Part shown: piece by piece, positions 49,998-59,093 of the stretch
Layout: every line of letters begins with the position of its first letter
Position numbering within the stretch: position 1 is the first letter of the stretch
Assembly: GCA_964570625.1 (NCBI GenBank)
Contig: CAZMYW010000027.1
Location: 124,001-188,000, forward strand
Origin: JBFLXB01 sp964570625
GTDB taxonomy: Bacteria > Nitrospirota > Nitrospiria > 2-01-FULL-66-17
Direction of reading: 5' to 3'
Length of the DNA stretch: 64,000 nt
Translations under genes and position numbers: made by a program
Notes under the pieces: model-generated
What the model was told of the DNA's origin: nothing
What the model saw: only the letters and a program-made list of their open reading frames with translations
Database searches by the model: none

Positions 49998-51843
49998 GGG
50001 TCTTCTCCGGATTCTGTTTGGGGGGGAGTACCACGCGGATCGACAGGTCCCGCAGTTGTTTGTCGTCCACCGAACTCGGCGCGTTGGTCATGGGACAAAT
50101 CGCCCGTTGCGTTTTCGGAAACGCAATTACGTCGCGAATCGACTCCGCACCGACGAGCACCATCACGAGGCGATCCAAGCCGAACGCAATCCCGCCGTGC
50201 GGCGGCGCGCCGTACTGGAGCGCTTCCAGCAGAAAACCGAACTTGGCCTCGGCTTCTTCCTTGCCGATGCCCAGGAGCGAGAACATCCGCGATTGCACGT
50301 CCTGCCGGTGAATCCGGATGCTGCCGCCGCCGATCTCCGACCCGTTGAGCACCATATCGTAGGCCTTGGCGCGGACCTTCCCCGGATCGCTATCCAGTTT
50401 GTCCAGATCCCCGTCCATGGGCGAGGTAAACGGATGGTGCATCGCCACCCAGCGTTTTTCTTCCGCGTCGTACTCCAACAGCGGGAAGTCGAGCACCCAC
50501 AGCACGTCGTATTTCGTCTCGTCAATCAGCTTGAGGCGCTTGCCAAGAGCGAGGCGCAGCGCGCCTAACACAGCATTGGTCGTGGACAGCGAATCTGCGA
50601 CAAAAAACAGCAAGTCACCGGCCCGACCGTCGAGCGCCTGGACCACGGCCTTGAGCGTGGCCTCGTCGAAAAACTTGGCGATGGGCGAATCGACACCGGT
50701 TTCAGTCACCTTCAACCAGGCCAGGCCCTTTGCACCCAGAGTTTTCGCGTCGTTGGTGATGTCATCCAACTCCTTGCGCGACCAACCGGCTTGGCCTTTG
50801 GCGTTGATGCCCTTGACGATGCCGCCCTTATCGAGCGTCTGTTTGAATACCTGGAACGACGCATTACGAACCAGATCGGACACGTCGCGTAGCTCCAAGG
50901 CGAATCGAGTATCCGGCTTATCGACCCCGTACCGCATCATCGCCTCGGCATACGACACGCGAGGAAATGGCCGCGGGAGGGTCACACCCTTGATGTCCTT
51001 GAACAGGTCCGCGATCATCTCTTCCATGAGCGAGAGGATGTCCTCGCGGTCGATGAACGACATTTCCAAGTCGATCTGGGTGAACTCGGGCTGGCGGTCC
51101 GCACGCAGGTCCTCGTCGCGAAAACACTTCACGATCTGGTAGTACCGGTCGAAACCTGCAACCATCAACAACTGCTTGAACAACTGTGGAGACTGCGGGA
51201 GCGCGAAAAACTGACCCGGATTGACGCGGCTGGGCACAAGGTAGTCGCGCGCGCCCTCCGGCGTGCTTTTGGTCAGCACCGGAGTCTCGATGTCCAGAAA
51301 GCCCTTCGCGTTGAGGAATTCCCGAACCCGCATGGTCACGCGATGCCGGAGCAGAAAATGCTGCTGGATCTCGGGGCGCCGCAAATCCAGATACCGGTAC
51401 TTGAGCCGAACAGTCTCCGCCACATCGCCTGGATGCTTCGCCATCTGCGCGGTGGCCTCCGGCCCGGTTTCAATTCCTCGCCCTTGGCGCGGCGCAGATT
51501 CATCGATCTGGAACGGCGGGGTTTTCGCGGTATTCAGAATCACGAGCCGCTTGACGCTCACTTCGACTGTGCCGGTAGGCAGGGTCTGGTTCTCCGTTCC
51601 AGCCGGACGCGCGGTGACCTTGCCGGTCACTTCCAGGACATACTCGCTGCGAACCTCGTGAGCGACCGCCGTGCCCCCTTCGGTCTCCGGCGTGACCACG
51701 ATCTGGATCAGACCGGTGCGATCACGTAAATCGATGAACGCGAGGCCGCCATGGTCGCGCCGACGATGCACCCATCCCGCCAGCGCCACGTCGTGACCGA
51801 CGTGCTCCGCCCGCAGCGCGCCGCAGTAGTGTGTCCGGTTCAT
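49990..51843 (-). CDS. aspS: Aspartyl-tRNA synthetase (bacterial type)
   Basis: This 617-aa class II synthetase has the N-terminal OB-fold (YCGALRAEHVGHDVALAGWV, RRRDHGGLAFIDLRDRTGL), motif 2 (FRDEDLRADRQPEFTQIDLE), a GAD insertion (residues ~300-420) and motif 3 (GGIAFGLDRLVMVLVG). The length is that of full bacterial AspRS. The presence or absence of tRNA-Asn discrimination cannot be read by eye. The start overlaps the pseudouridine-synthase stop as ATGA. Confidence 0.96.
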   Translation of the reverse strand: MNRTHYCGALRAEHVGHDVALAGWVHRRRDHGGLAFIDLRDRTGLIQIVVTPETEGGTAVAHEVRSEYVLEVTGKVTARPAGTENQTLPTGTVEVSVKRLVILNTAKTPPFQIDESAPRQGRGIETGPEATAQMAKHPGDVAETVRLKYRYLDLRRPEIQQHFLLRHRVTMRVREFLNAKGFLDIETPVLTKSTPEGARDYLVPSRVNPGQFFALPQSPQLFKQLLMVAGFDRYYQIVKCFRDEDLRADRQPEFTQIDLEMSFIDREDILSLMEEMIADLFKDIKGVTLPRPFPRVSYAEAMMRYGVDKPDTRFALELRDVSDLVRNASFQVFKQTLDKGGIVKGINAKGQAGWSRKELDDITNDAKTLGAKGLAWLKVTETGVDSPIAKFFDEATLKAVVQALDGRAGDLLFFVADSLSTTNAVLGALRLALGKRLKLIDETKYDVLWVLDFPLLEYDAEEKRWVAMHHPFTSPMDGDLDKLDSDPGKVRAKAYDMVLNGSEIGGGSIRIHRQDVQSRMFSLLGIGKEEAEAKFGFLLEALQYGAPPHGGIAFGLDRLVMVLVGAESIRDVIAFPKTQRAICPMTNAPSSVDDKQLRDLSIRVVLPPKQNPEKTHG

Positions 51844-52622
51844 CGGCTCGCCGCTACGACCCGTTTCGCGGGTTTACTCACCCGAGCCGGTGGTTTCGCC
51901 GATGCAACGGCCTTCAGGCGACTCACTTCACCGGATGTGAGCAGGCGGCATTCACCGCGCGGCAGGTTCCCGAGAGGAATTCCGGCATAGGATGTTCGAA
52001 TCAACTTTGACACAGAATGCCCAAGTCGCTGTAACATCACGCGAATCTGCCTCTTCTTACCCTCATGCAATGTGATCTCCAGCCACTCGTTCTGCTGGGC
52101 CGACCGCATCCGCCGCACGCGACAAGGCGCTGACCGACCGGGCCCGATATAAATCCCTCCGGCTGCCAGTCGGGCTATCTCTTCATCGGTCGCCTTGCCC
52201 TTGATCTTGACCGCATAGACCTTGGCCACCTCGCGGCTGGGATGCATCAAGCCATTGGCCAATTCCCCGTCATTGGTCAGCAAGAGCAATCCCTCGGTGT
52301 CGAAATCCAACCGCCCCACCGGAAATACTCTGCCCCGAATCCCCTTGATGAGATCCACAATCGTGGGACGGCCCTCGGGGTCGCTCAGCGTCGTCACGTA
52401 ACTCTTGGGCTTGTGCAGCATCGCGTACACCGGATCATCTTTGAACAGGAGCAACTTCCCTCGGACCTTAATGTGGTCCTCGGCTGGATCAGCCTTGCTG
52501 CCCAACTCGGTGACCACACGGCCGTTCACCGTCACCTCGCCGTCGAGGATCAGTTGCTCCGCAGCGCGGCGGGAGGCAATCCCGGCGCGCGCAATCAGTT
52601 TCTGCAGGCGTTCTTCAGGCAT
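51840..52622 (-). CDS. rluB: 23S rRNA pseudouridine synthase of the RsuA/RluB family
   Basis: This 260-aa protein has an N-terminal S4 domain (ERLQKLIARAGIASRRAAEQ, EVTVNGRVVTELG) and the catalytic Asp motif VFPVGRLDFDTEGLLLLTND. The C-terminal EGKKRQIRVMLQRLGHSV is typical. The basic tail (AKPPARVSKPAKRVVAAS) is an extension. The target base (2605 of 23S rRNA for RluB) is inferred from family only; RsuA-like 16S activity is possible. Confidence 0.9.
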   Translation of the reverse strand: MPEERLQKLIARAGIASRRAAEQLILDGEVTVNGRVVTELGSKADPAEDHIKVRGKLLLFKDDPVYAMLHKPKSYVTTLSDPEGRPTIVDLIKGIRGRVFPVGRLDFDTEGLLLLTNDGELANGLMHPSREVAKVYAVKIKGKATDEEIARLAAGGIYIGPGRSAPCRVRRMRSAQQNEWLEITLHEGKKRQIRVMLQRLGHSVSKLIRTSYAGIPLGNLPRGECRLLTSGEVSRLKAVASAKPPARVSKPAKRVVAASR

Positions 52623-52773
52623 GGGAATGGGTGACGTCAGGCGCCGAAGCGCAGAGGCGTGGCCACGACGTGCGCGGATTGTGTCATAGGCTTACCGGAA
52701 CTGTCAACGAGACGAGGGGTTGAGCCATTTGCGGGACTTGGGTGACGGAGTCCCGGCGAGGAACCCGCTATTT

Positions 52774-52980
52774 TCACGCGTTCTTAGCTTCTTCAACCCA
52801 CGCCATTTGAATGGCTTCGAGCTTGCCTTCGTTGGATTTTGCCGGGTCGTCGGCGAAGTCGGACAGGCCGATCACCCATTTATGGAGATCGGTGAAGCGG
52901 ACCGTGAGCGGATCAAGTCCGGGGAATTTGTCGGCGAGTTGGATCGCGAGGTCTTCCGTGTCGTCCCAAGTCAGTTTCAC
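52774..52980 (-). CDS. iscX: IscX (YfhJ) Fe-S assembly accessory protein
   Basis: This 68-aa acidic protein starts at GTG 52980 with the strong RBS GAGGAG. It contains LTWDDTEDLAIQLADKFPG and VRFTDLHKWVIGLSDFADDP, hallmarks of IscX, which binds IscS and iron and modulates cluster assembly. Last gene of the isc operon, 20 nt after fdx. The frame is open a further 23 codons upstream, but the length and RBS favour the GTG. Confidence 0.93.
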   Translation of the reverse strand: MKLTWDDTEDLAIQLADKFPGLDPLTVRFTDLHKWVIGLSDFADDPAKSNEGKLEAIQMAWVEEAKNA

Positions 52981-53000
52981 GAGTCGCTCCTCATGGTCGG

Positions 53001-53339
53001 TTACGACGGGATCAGGACGACCACCGGCCCCGAGATTTTGGCCTGGCATCCCAGTCGTGATTCATTGGTCAAACCATCCGCGTCTTCGAGTTGGTCTTCC
53101 TCTTCTTCGGACCGATCGGACAGGTGCTCCATGCCCGACTGCACCACGACATGGCAGGTCGAACAGGCACAGTTGCCCCCGCAGTTGTGCTCCAGATCGA
53201 CGCCATGTTTCAAAGCGGCGTCGAGGATCGAGGTCCCCTCCTCGACCTCCACGGTAAGGTTCGCGGGCAGGAACGTTATGCGATGTTTTTCGGCCGGCTG
53301 GGTCGTCACGGAGCGGGCAACCGACTGGGGACTGTTCAC
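53001..53339 (-). CDS. fdx: ISC-type [2Fe-2S] ferredoxin
   Basis: This 112-aa protein has the adrenodoxin-like cluster motif HNCGGNCACSTCHVVV plus the fourth ligand in RLGCQAKI. GTG 53339, one base after the hscA stop, gives the standard Fdx length (E. coli 111 aa); upstream in-frame codons lie inside hscA. It supplies electrons for cluster assembly on IscU. Confidence 0.93.
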   Translation of the reverse strand: MNSPQSVARSVTTQPAEKHRITFLPANLTVEVEEGTSILDAALKHGVDLEHNCGGNCACSTCHVVVQSGMEHLSDRSEEEEDQLEDADGLTNESRLGCQAKISGPVVVLIPS

Positions 53340-53340
53340 G

Positions 53341-55176
53341 TCAAGATTTGGGGAGAAACTCGGCCACGTTCCGCTCTCGGAGTGCCTCATCGAGCGTAGA
53401 GTTCATCAACACCTCCGCGAGGTGGCGGGTCGCCTGATCCAACTGGTCCTTCTTCTGCTTGATACGCGGTCGGTCGGTGCCATCCATCGCGGTTTTCAGC
53501 TCGCTGAGAGCGGTTTCGATGCGCGTCACTTCGTCGGCCGCGACAAGGGTTCGCCCTCGCTTCAGCGCGCGATCCGTGGCGTGGAGAATCTCATTCGCTT
53601 CGTTTTTCGCTTCGATCAGCGCGCGTTGCTCCAAGTCGCTCTTCGCGTGCCGGAAGGAATCGGCCAGCATCTGCTCGATCTGCGCCTCGGTCAGGCCGTA
53701 TGACGGTTTGACCTCGATGGCCGCCGACCGACCGCTTCGCTGCTCGGTCGCGCTGACCTGGAGAATCCCGTTGGCGTCGATCAGGAATGTCACTTCGACC
53801 CGCGGCAGGCCGGCGGGCATGGGGGCGACGCCGCGGAGGTCGAAGCGCGCGAGGCTGCGGTTGTCTTTGACCAATTCGCGCTCGCCTTGTAAGACGTGGA
53901 TCGCGACCGCGCGCTGCCCCTCGACCGACGTGGTAAAGGTCTCTTTGGCGCTCGTGGGGATCGTGGTGTTGCGCGGGATCACCACACTCATGATGCCGCC
54001 CACCGTTTCGATGCCGAGCGACAGCGGCGTCACGTCCAACAGCAACATATCGCGGATTCCGCCGGCCAAGATGTCCGCTTGGATCGCCGCACCCAGGGCA
54101 ACCACTTCGTCCGGGTTCAACTCGGAATGCGGGACTTTACCGAAAAACTCCTGCACGCGACGGCGCACGAGCGGTACGCGCGTCGAGCCGCCGACCAACA
54201 CCACCTCGTCAATCTGTTCGGGAGACAGCTTGGAATCGGACAGCGCGTTGCGGCACGGGCCCAGCGTCGCCTCAACCAACGCCCCTATGGCCGATTCGAA
54301 CTCGTTCCGCGTGATCTCTCGGCTGTAACAGATCTCGCCCGGCAGCGGCATCTCCACTGCGGTCCGGTCGAGCTCGGACAACCGGCACTTGGCGGCTTCC
54401 ACCGCTACGCGAACCTCCTGCATCAAATCGGGAGAACCGGCGACCTCGATCCCGTGACGGCGTTTGATGTCATCGGCCACCACGGCCGCAAGCCGCTGGT
54501 CGAAGTCGTCCCCGCCCAAGTGGGTGTTGCCGTTCGTCGCCAACACCTCGAAGATCCCGTCTTTGAGCTTCAAGATCGAGACGTCGAAGGTGCCGCCGCC
54601 CAAGTCGTACACCGCGATGATCCCCTGCTTGCGCTGCTGGAGTCCGTAGGCGAGCGACGCCGCGGTCGGCTCGTTGACGATGCGGAGCACGTCCAGACCC
54701 GCCAACCGCCCGGCGTCCTTGGTGGCCTGGCGCTGAGTGTCGTTGAAGTAGGCCGGCACGGTAATCACTGCCTGTGTGACCGGTTCACCGAGGAACGCGT
54801 CGGCGCGCGTCTTAAGATCTTTCAGAATGAAGGCCGAGATTTCCGGCGGCGTCCACGCGCGCCCGCCGGCCAGGACGTGCACCACCTCTTGGTGCTCGGA
54901 AGAAATCCGATACGGGAACAAGGCGGCTTCGTCGCGGACGTCGTCCCACCCCTTGCCCATAAAACGTTTGATGGAGTAAATGGTATCTTGCGACCGGGTG
55001 AGGAGCCGGCGCTTGGCGGCCACCCCCACCTCCACGCGCCCGTCGTCGTAGATCGATACCACCGAAGGGACCAGCCGCGCGTCCGACCCGTCCGCGATGA
55101 TCCGGGGCCGGCCGTGATCCATGTAGGCCACCAGGCTGTTGGTCGTTCCGAGGTCGATGCCGACGATCCGCCCCAT
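53341..55176 (-). CDS. hscA: Hsp70-type Fe-S chaperone HscA
   Basis: This 611-aa protein starts at ATG 55176, overlapping the hscB stop (TGATG). Hsp70 motifs are GIDLGTTNSLVAYMD, TVPAYFNDTQRQATKDAGRL, VYDLGGGTFDVSILKL and EVVLVGGSTRVPLVRRRVQE. The length and position in the isc operon identify HscA rather than DnaK (the DnaK acidic EEVD-type tail is absent). It recognises the LPPVK motif of IscU, which is present in this operon. Confidence 0.96.
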   Translation of the reverse strand: MGRIVGIDLGTTNSLVAYMDHGRPRIIADGSDARLVPSVVSIYDDGRVEVGVAAKRRLLTRSQDTIYSIKRFMGKGWDDVRDEAALFPYRISSEHQEVVHVLAGGRAWTPPEISAFILKDLKTRADAFLGEPVTQAVITVPAYFNDTQRQATKDAGRLAGLDVLRIVNEPTAASLAYGLQQRKQGIIAVYDLGGGTFDVSILKLKDGIFEVLATNGNTHLGGDDFDQRLAAVVADDIKRRHGIEVAGSPDLMQEVRVAVEAAKCRLSELDRTAVEMPLPGEICYSREITRNEFESAIGALVEATLGPCRNALSDSKLSPEQIDEVVLVGGSTRVPLVRRRVQEFFGKVPHSELNPDEVVALGAAIQADILAGGIRDMLLLDVTPLSLGIETVGGIMSVVIPRNTTIPTSAKETFTTSVEGQRAVAIHVLQGERELVKDNRSLARFDLRGVAPMPAGLPRVEVTFLIDANGILQVSATEQRSGRSAAIEVKPSYGLTEAQIEQMLADSFRHAKSDLEQRALIEAKNEANEILHATDRALKRGRTLVAADEVTRIETALSELKTAMDGTDRPRIKQKKDQLDQATRHLAEVLMNSTLDEALRERNVAEFLPKS

Positions 55177-55781
55177 CAAGCCACCCGTCCCGACACCTCG
55201 TGAATGTCCCGAATCAGATTCACGACATACACGCGCTGCCCCAACAGGTCCTGAAGCCGCACGAGTGTAGCGCGCCGGGCGTCGTTTCCAACGCCGTTGC
55301 CCTCGGAGGCGGCATCCCATTCCCGAGACCGGTCGACCAATTCCGCTTCCAGTGCGGCAAGGCTCGCCCGCAGCCGGTCATCTTCCTCTTTCAAGCGGGT
55401 CCCCAATGGCCCGCCGGCATCGAACCGTCCCGCAGCCCGGCACTCTTCCAGCAGTTCCTGCACGGCCAAGACATCCTCCAGCAGCGCAGGAGGCGCCTTC
55501 GGCTTGAGCGCTTCCCCGCCTTCGAGCGTAACCAGGTGTTCGACGCGCTCGTAGAAATCTTTGAGCGCACGATACGCCTGGTTGACGAGCGCGGAACGCG
55601 CCAGCAACCTGTCGCGCTCATCCGCCGGTTTGTGGAGGTGAAAATCGGGATGAACTTCTCGGCTTAAGCGGTGGTAGGTCGCCTCAAGCGAGGCCGCGTC
55701 GACGCTGAGGCGGCGCGGGAGGCCCAAGGCCGCGAAAAAATCCGGTTGGGCGCCGGGCGCATTCGTGACCGCCGACTCCAT
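55176..55781 (-). CDS. hscB: J-domain co-chaperone HscB
   Basis: This 201-aa protein has an N-terminal J-domain with the HPD triplet (LSREVHPDFHLH) and a C-terminal three-helix IscU-binding bundle (LLEECRAAGRFDAGGPLGTR, DRLRASLAALEAELVDRSRE). It delivers IscU to HscA. Slightly longer than E. coli HscB (171 aa). It sits between iscA and hscA as usual. Confidence 0.93.
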   Translation of the reverse strand: MESAVTNAPGAQPDFFAALGLPRRLSVDAASLEATYHRLSREVHPDFHLHKPADERDRLLARSALVNQAYRALKDFYERVEHLVTLEGGEALKPKAPPALLEDVLAVQELLEECRAAGRFDAGGPLGTRLKEEDDRLRASLAALEAELVDRSREWDAASEGNGVGNDARRATLVRLQDLLGQRVYVVNLIRDIHEVSGRVA

Positions 55782-55828
55782 CGCTGATCCGCTCCGTCGG
55801 TCCGATCAGGCGCACCGCGTGTCCATCG

Positions 55829-56203
55829 TCACGCGGAGAACGACTCGCCGCATCCGCACGACCCGGTCGCGTTGGGATTGATGAACTTGAACCCGCCCCC
55901 CATCAAGGCGTTGACGTAATCCAGGCTCGTCCCCTTGAGGAACAGGGCGCTCTTGGCGTCCACGACCACCCGCACGCCGTCGGCCTGGATCACCTCGTCG
56001 AACTCCGAGACCTTGGTGTCGAAATTCATCTTGTACGTGAACCCCGAGCACCCACCGCCCTGCACTGCGACGCGCACGACCATGTCCGACGTGCCCCCCT
56101 GGAGCTCGATCAATCGTTTGGCTTCCTTGGCAGCCTCCGGCGTCACCTTGAGCGTCGCACCTTCGGCTTTGGGTTCACCCACCATATCTAGCGAGAGTTC
56201 CAT
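55829..56203 (-). CDS. iscA: A-type Fe-S carrier protein
   Basis: This 124-aa protein has the three conserved cysteines in VAVQGGGCSGFTYKM and the terminal GSCGCGESF. The N-terminal ~15 residues (ELSLDMVGEPKAEG) extend beyond the HesB core. Position between iscU and hscB supports iscA; the sequence alone would not exclude an ErpA-like role. Confidence 0.93.
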   Translation of the reverse strand: MELSLDMVGEPKAEGATLKVTPEAAKEAKRLIELQGGTSDMVVRVAVQGGGCSGFTYKMNFDTKVSEFDEVIQADGVRVVVDAKSALFLKGTSLDYVNALMGGGFKFINPNATGSCGCGESFSA

Positions 56204-56257
56204 GTGTCTCCTTCCTCCTATTCAGTTCACAGGTTCCGTGAATCGTGCGCAGCCCGC

Positions 56258-56668
56258 TTACGACGCTGCAGTGGTTTGAGTCGTCACGCTCTCTTGTTTT
56301 TTCTTCACGTCGGCCAGCGCCGCCTTGATCGCGTCTTCGGCCAGCACCGAGCAGTGGATCTTCACCGGGGGCAGCGCCAACTCCTCCACGATATCCGTGT
56401 TCTTGATCTGCGACGCCTCATCGATGGTCTTGCCCTTCAACCATTCGGTGGCCAGACTGGAGCTCGCGATCGCGCTGCCGCAGCCGAAGGTCTTGAATTT
56501 GGCGTCCTCGATCACGCCTTGCTGGTTGACCTTGATCTGCAGCTTCATCACGTCGCCGCACTCCGGCGCGCCCACGACCCCTGTCCCTACGCTGGGGTCG
56601 CTCTTGTCCATGCTCCCCACGTTCCGCGGGTTGTTGTAGTGATCAACCACCTTATCGCTATATGCCAT
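56258..56668 (-). CDS. iscU: Fe-S cluster scaffold IscU
   Basis: This 136-aa protein has the three cluster cysteines in GAPECGDVMKLQI, KTFGCGSAIASSSLATEW and VKIHCSVLAEDAI, and the HscA-binding motif LPPVK directly before the third one. The start MAYSDKVVDHYNNPRNVG is canonical. Confidence 0.97.
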   Translation of the reverse strand: MAYSDKVVDHYNNPRNVGSMDKSDPSVGTGVVGAPECGDVMKLQIKVNQQGVIEDAKFKTFGCGSAIASSSLATEWLKGKTIDEASQIKNTDIVEELALPPVKIHCSVLAEDAIKAALADVKKKQESVTTQTTAAS

Positions 56669-56698
56669 GACGTGTCCCCCTCACGCGCTGCTGCGTGT

Positions 56699-57919
56699 TT
56701 AATGAGCCGACCAGTTCACCGCTTTCAGATCAATCCCCTCTTTCGCCATCTCGTACAACGGCGACATCTCCCGCAGTTTGGTCACCGCCTGGATGACGCG
56801 CTCGGCGACGAAATCGATTTCCTCATCGGTGTTGAACCGTCCCAGCCCGAATCGGATCGACGAATGCGCTAAATCCGACCCCACGCCCAACGAACGCAGG
56901 ACATACGACGGTTCCAACGTAGCCGACGTACACGCGGAGCCGGAAGACAACGCAATGTCTTTGAGGCCCATCAACATGGCCTCCCCCTCGACATACGCGA
57001 AACTGATGTTGAGGTTGTGGGGCAGGCGCTGCGTGGGATGGCCGTTCAAATACACCTCGTCCAACCCCTTGGTGATGGCGGCGTACAGACGCTCGCGCAT
57101 GGCGGTCAGCCGCGCGGACTCCGCCGGCATGATCTCACCCGCGATCCGACACGCCTCGCCGAACCCCACGATCAACGGCACCGGAAGCGTGCCCGACCGC
57201 ATCCCGCGCTCGTGCCCGCCGCCGTCCATTTGGGCCGCCAACCGCACCCGCGGGTTGCGGCGTCGCACATAGAGCGCGCCCACGCCTTTGGGGCCGTACA
57301 GCTTGTGCGAGGAGAACGACATCACGTCGATCCCCATCGCCTGCACATCCACCGGAATCTTGCCCACTCCCAGCGTGGCCTCGCTGTGAAAGACCAACCA
57401 CCGCTCTTTGGCTATTTTGCCGATCTCGGCGACCGGGTTGATCGTCCCGATCTCGTTGTTCGCCATCATGACCGAAATGAGAATCGTCCGATCCGTGATC
57501 GCGTTCTTCACGTCGTCGGGATTCACGATGCCGTTCGACGGCACCGGCAGATAGGTGACCTTCAAGCCGTCCTTTTCGAGGCGCTTGGCGGTATCCAGAA
57601 TCGCGCGATGTTCGGTGGCGACGGTAATAACGTGGTCGCCCTTCTCGCGGTACATCGCCGCCACGCCCTTCAGCGCCAGGTTGTTCGACTCGGTCGCTCC
57701 GCTGGTGAAGATGATTTCCTTCGGGTCCGCGTGGATCAGTTCCGCGATCTGCGCGCGCGCGGCTTCGACCGCCGCCTCGGCTTCCCAGCCGAAGGCATGG
57801 TTCCGACTCGCCGCGTTGCCGAACTTCTCGGTGAAGTACGGCAGCATCACCTGCAAGATGCGCGGGTCAACCGGCGTCGTGGAGTGGTTATCGAGATAAA
57901 TGGGAAATTTCAAGGCCAT
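56699..57919 (-). CDS. iscS: Cysteine desulfurase IscS
   Basis: This 406-aa PLP enzyme provides sulfur. The N-terminus is KFPIYLDNHSTTPVD, the PLP lysine is in SFSSHKLYGPKGVGALYV, the catalytic Cys loop is LSSGSACTSATLEPSYVL, and the C-terminus ends KAVNWSAH as in group I enzymes. Its start overlaps the iscR gene by 32 nt. Confidence 0.97.
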   Translation of the reverse strand: MALKFPIYLDNHSTTPVDPRILQVMLPYFTEKFGNAASRNHAFGWEAEAAVEAARAQIAELIHADPKEIIFTSGATESNNLALKGVAAMYREKGDHVITVATEHRAILDTAKRLEKDGLKVTYLPVPSNGIVNPDDVKNAITDRTILISVMMANNEIGTINPVAEIGKIAKERWLVFHSEATLGVGKIPVDVQAMGIDVMSFSSHKLYGPKGVGALYVRRRNPRVRLAAQMDGGGHERGMRSGTLPVPLIVGFGEACRIAGEIMPAESARLTAMRERLYAAITKGLDEVYLNGHPTQRLPHNLNISFAYVEGEAMLMGLKDIALSSGSACTSATLEPSYVLRSLGVGSDLAHSSIRFGLGRFNTDEEIDFVAERVIQAVTKLREMSPLYEMAKEGIDLKAVNWSAH

Positions 57920-58352
57920 GCGAATTCTCCTCTTGCCGACTGATCTGCGACATTTCAGCCAATGTCATCCCGTGGAGCAACTTGCGGATGCCGTCTTGAA
58001 TCTTGTGCAGGGGCGACCGCAGATTGCACCACGACCACTGATCACACGCGTTCTCCCCTTTGCCGGAGAACGAACAGGTCGTGAGCATGATCGGCCCCTC
58101 GATCGCCTCGATTATCTCGGAGACCGTGATCTCGGTTGCCGCTCGTGCCAGCGCGTATCCACCCTTGGGCCCGTTCTGAGACACGATGAGCCCTCGTTTG
58201 GCCAGCCGCTGGAGAACTTTGGCCAGCAACTCGACCGGGATGTGGTACTCGTCGGCGATCCGCTTGGTGTTCACCGACGTGTTGTCGTGGCTGAGCGCGA
58301 TATAGTTCATCGCGAGCAACCCATAGTCGATTTTCTTCGACAGCTTTAACAC
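57888..58352 (-). CDS. iscR: Rrf2-family regulator IscR
   Basis: This 154-aa protein starts at GTG 58352. It has a winged helix (KIDYGLLAMNYIALSHD, ELLAKVLQRLAKRGLIVSQN) and the [2Fe-2S]-binding Cys set CSFSGKGENACDQWSWC. It is the first gene of the isc operon. An IscR type-1-like palindrome overlaps its transcription start, consistent with autorepression when loaded with cluster. Confidence 0.95.
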   Translation of the reverse strand: MLKLSKKIDYGLLAMNYIALSHDNTSVNTKRIADEYHIPVELLAKVLQRLAKRGLIVSQNGPKGGYALARAATEITVSEIIEAIEGPIMLTTCSFSGKGENACDQWSWCNLRSPLHKIQDGIRKLLHGMTLAEMSQISRQEENSHGLEISHLSR

Positions 58353-58401
58353 GCCGGAACCCCCGTGGTGAATGCGACTGCTTTCATCCCCGACCTATTC
58401 A

Positions 58402-58425
58402 ATCGGCGACTAAACTAGTCGGGAT
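58402..58425. promoter_or_regulatory. IscR type-1-like binding site
   Basis: On the minus strand the site reads CCCGACT-AGTT-TAGTCGCC, close to the type-1 IscR pattern YYGACT-N4-YAGTCRR, with GAT-like flanks on both sides. It begins 1 bp after the -10 box and covers the predicted transcription start of the isc operon. Confidence 0.7.
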
Positions 58426-58426
58426 C

Positions 58427-58456
58427 AATATAGCCCGGAGAATGAATCCAAGTCAA
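58427..58456 (-). promoter_or_regulatory. isc operon promoter
   Basis: On the minus strand -35 TTGACT (58456-58451), 18-nt spacer, -10 TATATT (58432-58427). Transcription would start near 58420, inside the IscR site. Confidence 0.65.
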
Positions 58457-58513
58457 GAAGAATGTCACGACAGAAATCGAATGGAAAACAACGGAGTGGG
58501 TCTAAAACTGAGG

Positions 58514-59032
58514 CTACCCAGGCAGCTTGCCACTGAACAGGTCTTTTGCTTTATTTTCAACGTCTTTTGCCATTTTCTGTCGATAATCGAGCAGACGTTT
58601 TGCCAAGCTCTCGTCCTGCAGCGCCAGAATACGCGCGGCTAGGATCCCGGCGTTCTTGGCCCCGGATTTTCCAATCGCCACCGTGGCCACCGGCACACCT
58701 CCGGGCATCTGCACCGTAGACAGCAGCGCATCCAGCCCGTTGAGTGGAGAAGAATCCAGCGGCACACCAATCACGGGAAGCACGGTCTCAGACGCAACCA
58801 CACCAGCCAGGTGCGCCGCCCCGCCGGCACCCGCGATGATCACCCGAACCCCTTGGGCCTCGACGTTGCGAATCCACGAACGCAGCAGATCCGGCGCGCG
58901 ATGCGCCGACGCGATCGTCATGGTGTAGGGCACCCCCAACTCGCGCAACGCCTTCCCCGCCTCTTCCATTACCGGCAGGTCCGAGTCGCTGCCCATCACC
59001 ACACCCACCAACGGCCGTTCCGCTGAATCCAT
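58514..59032 (-). CDS. purE: N5-carboxyaminoimidazole ribonucleotide mutase
   Basis: In this 172-aa protein ATG 59032 has GGGAGCGAAA directly upstream. Class I PurE motifs are VVMGSDSDLPVM, IASAHRAPDLLRSW, IIAGAGGAAHLAGVVA and PVIGVPLDSSPLNGLDALLS. It acts in purine biosynthesis. No purK is visible. It ends the purD-glycosyl group, separated from the flippase-like gene by 61 nt. Confidence 0.95.
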   Translation of the reverse strand: MDSAERPLVGVVMGSDSDLPVMEEAGKALRELGVPYTMTIASAHRAPDLLRSWIRNVEAQGVRVIIAGAGGAAHLAGVVASETVLPVIGVPLDSSPLNGLDALLSTVQMPGGVPVATVAIGKSGAKNAGILAARILALQDESLAKRLLDYRQKMAKDVENKAKDLFSGKLPG

Positions 59033-59093
59033 TTTCGCTCCCATCAAGGCGGCTACCCTATCACCGCGCGGATTCGGGGTCAAGCCGAATAGG

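Noticed and set aside
53896..55203. 435-aa plus-strand frame opposite hscA
   Set aside because: Antisense shadow of a highly conserved Hsp70 gene.
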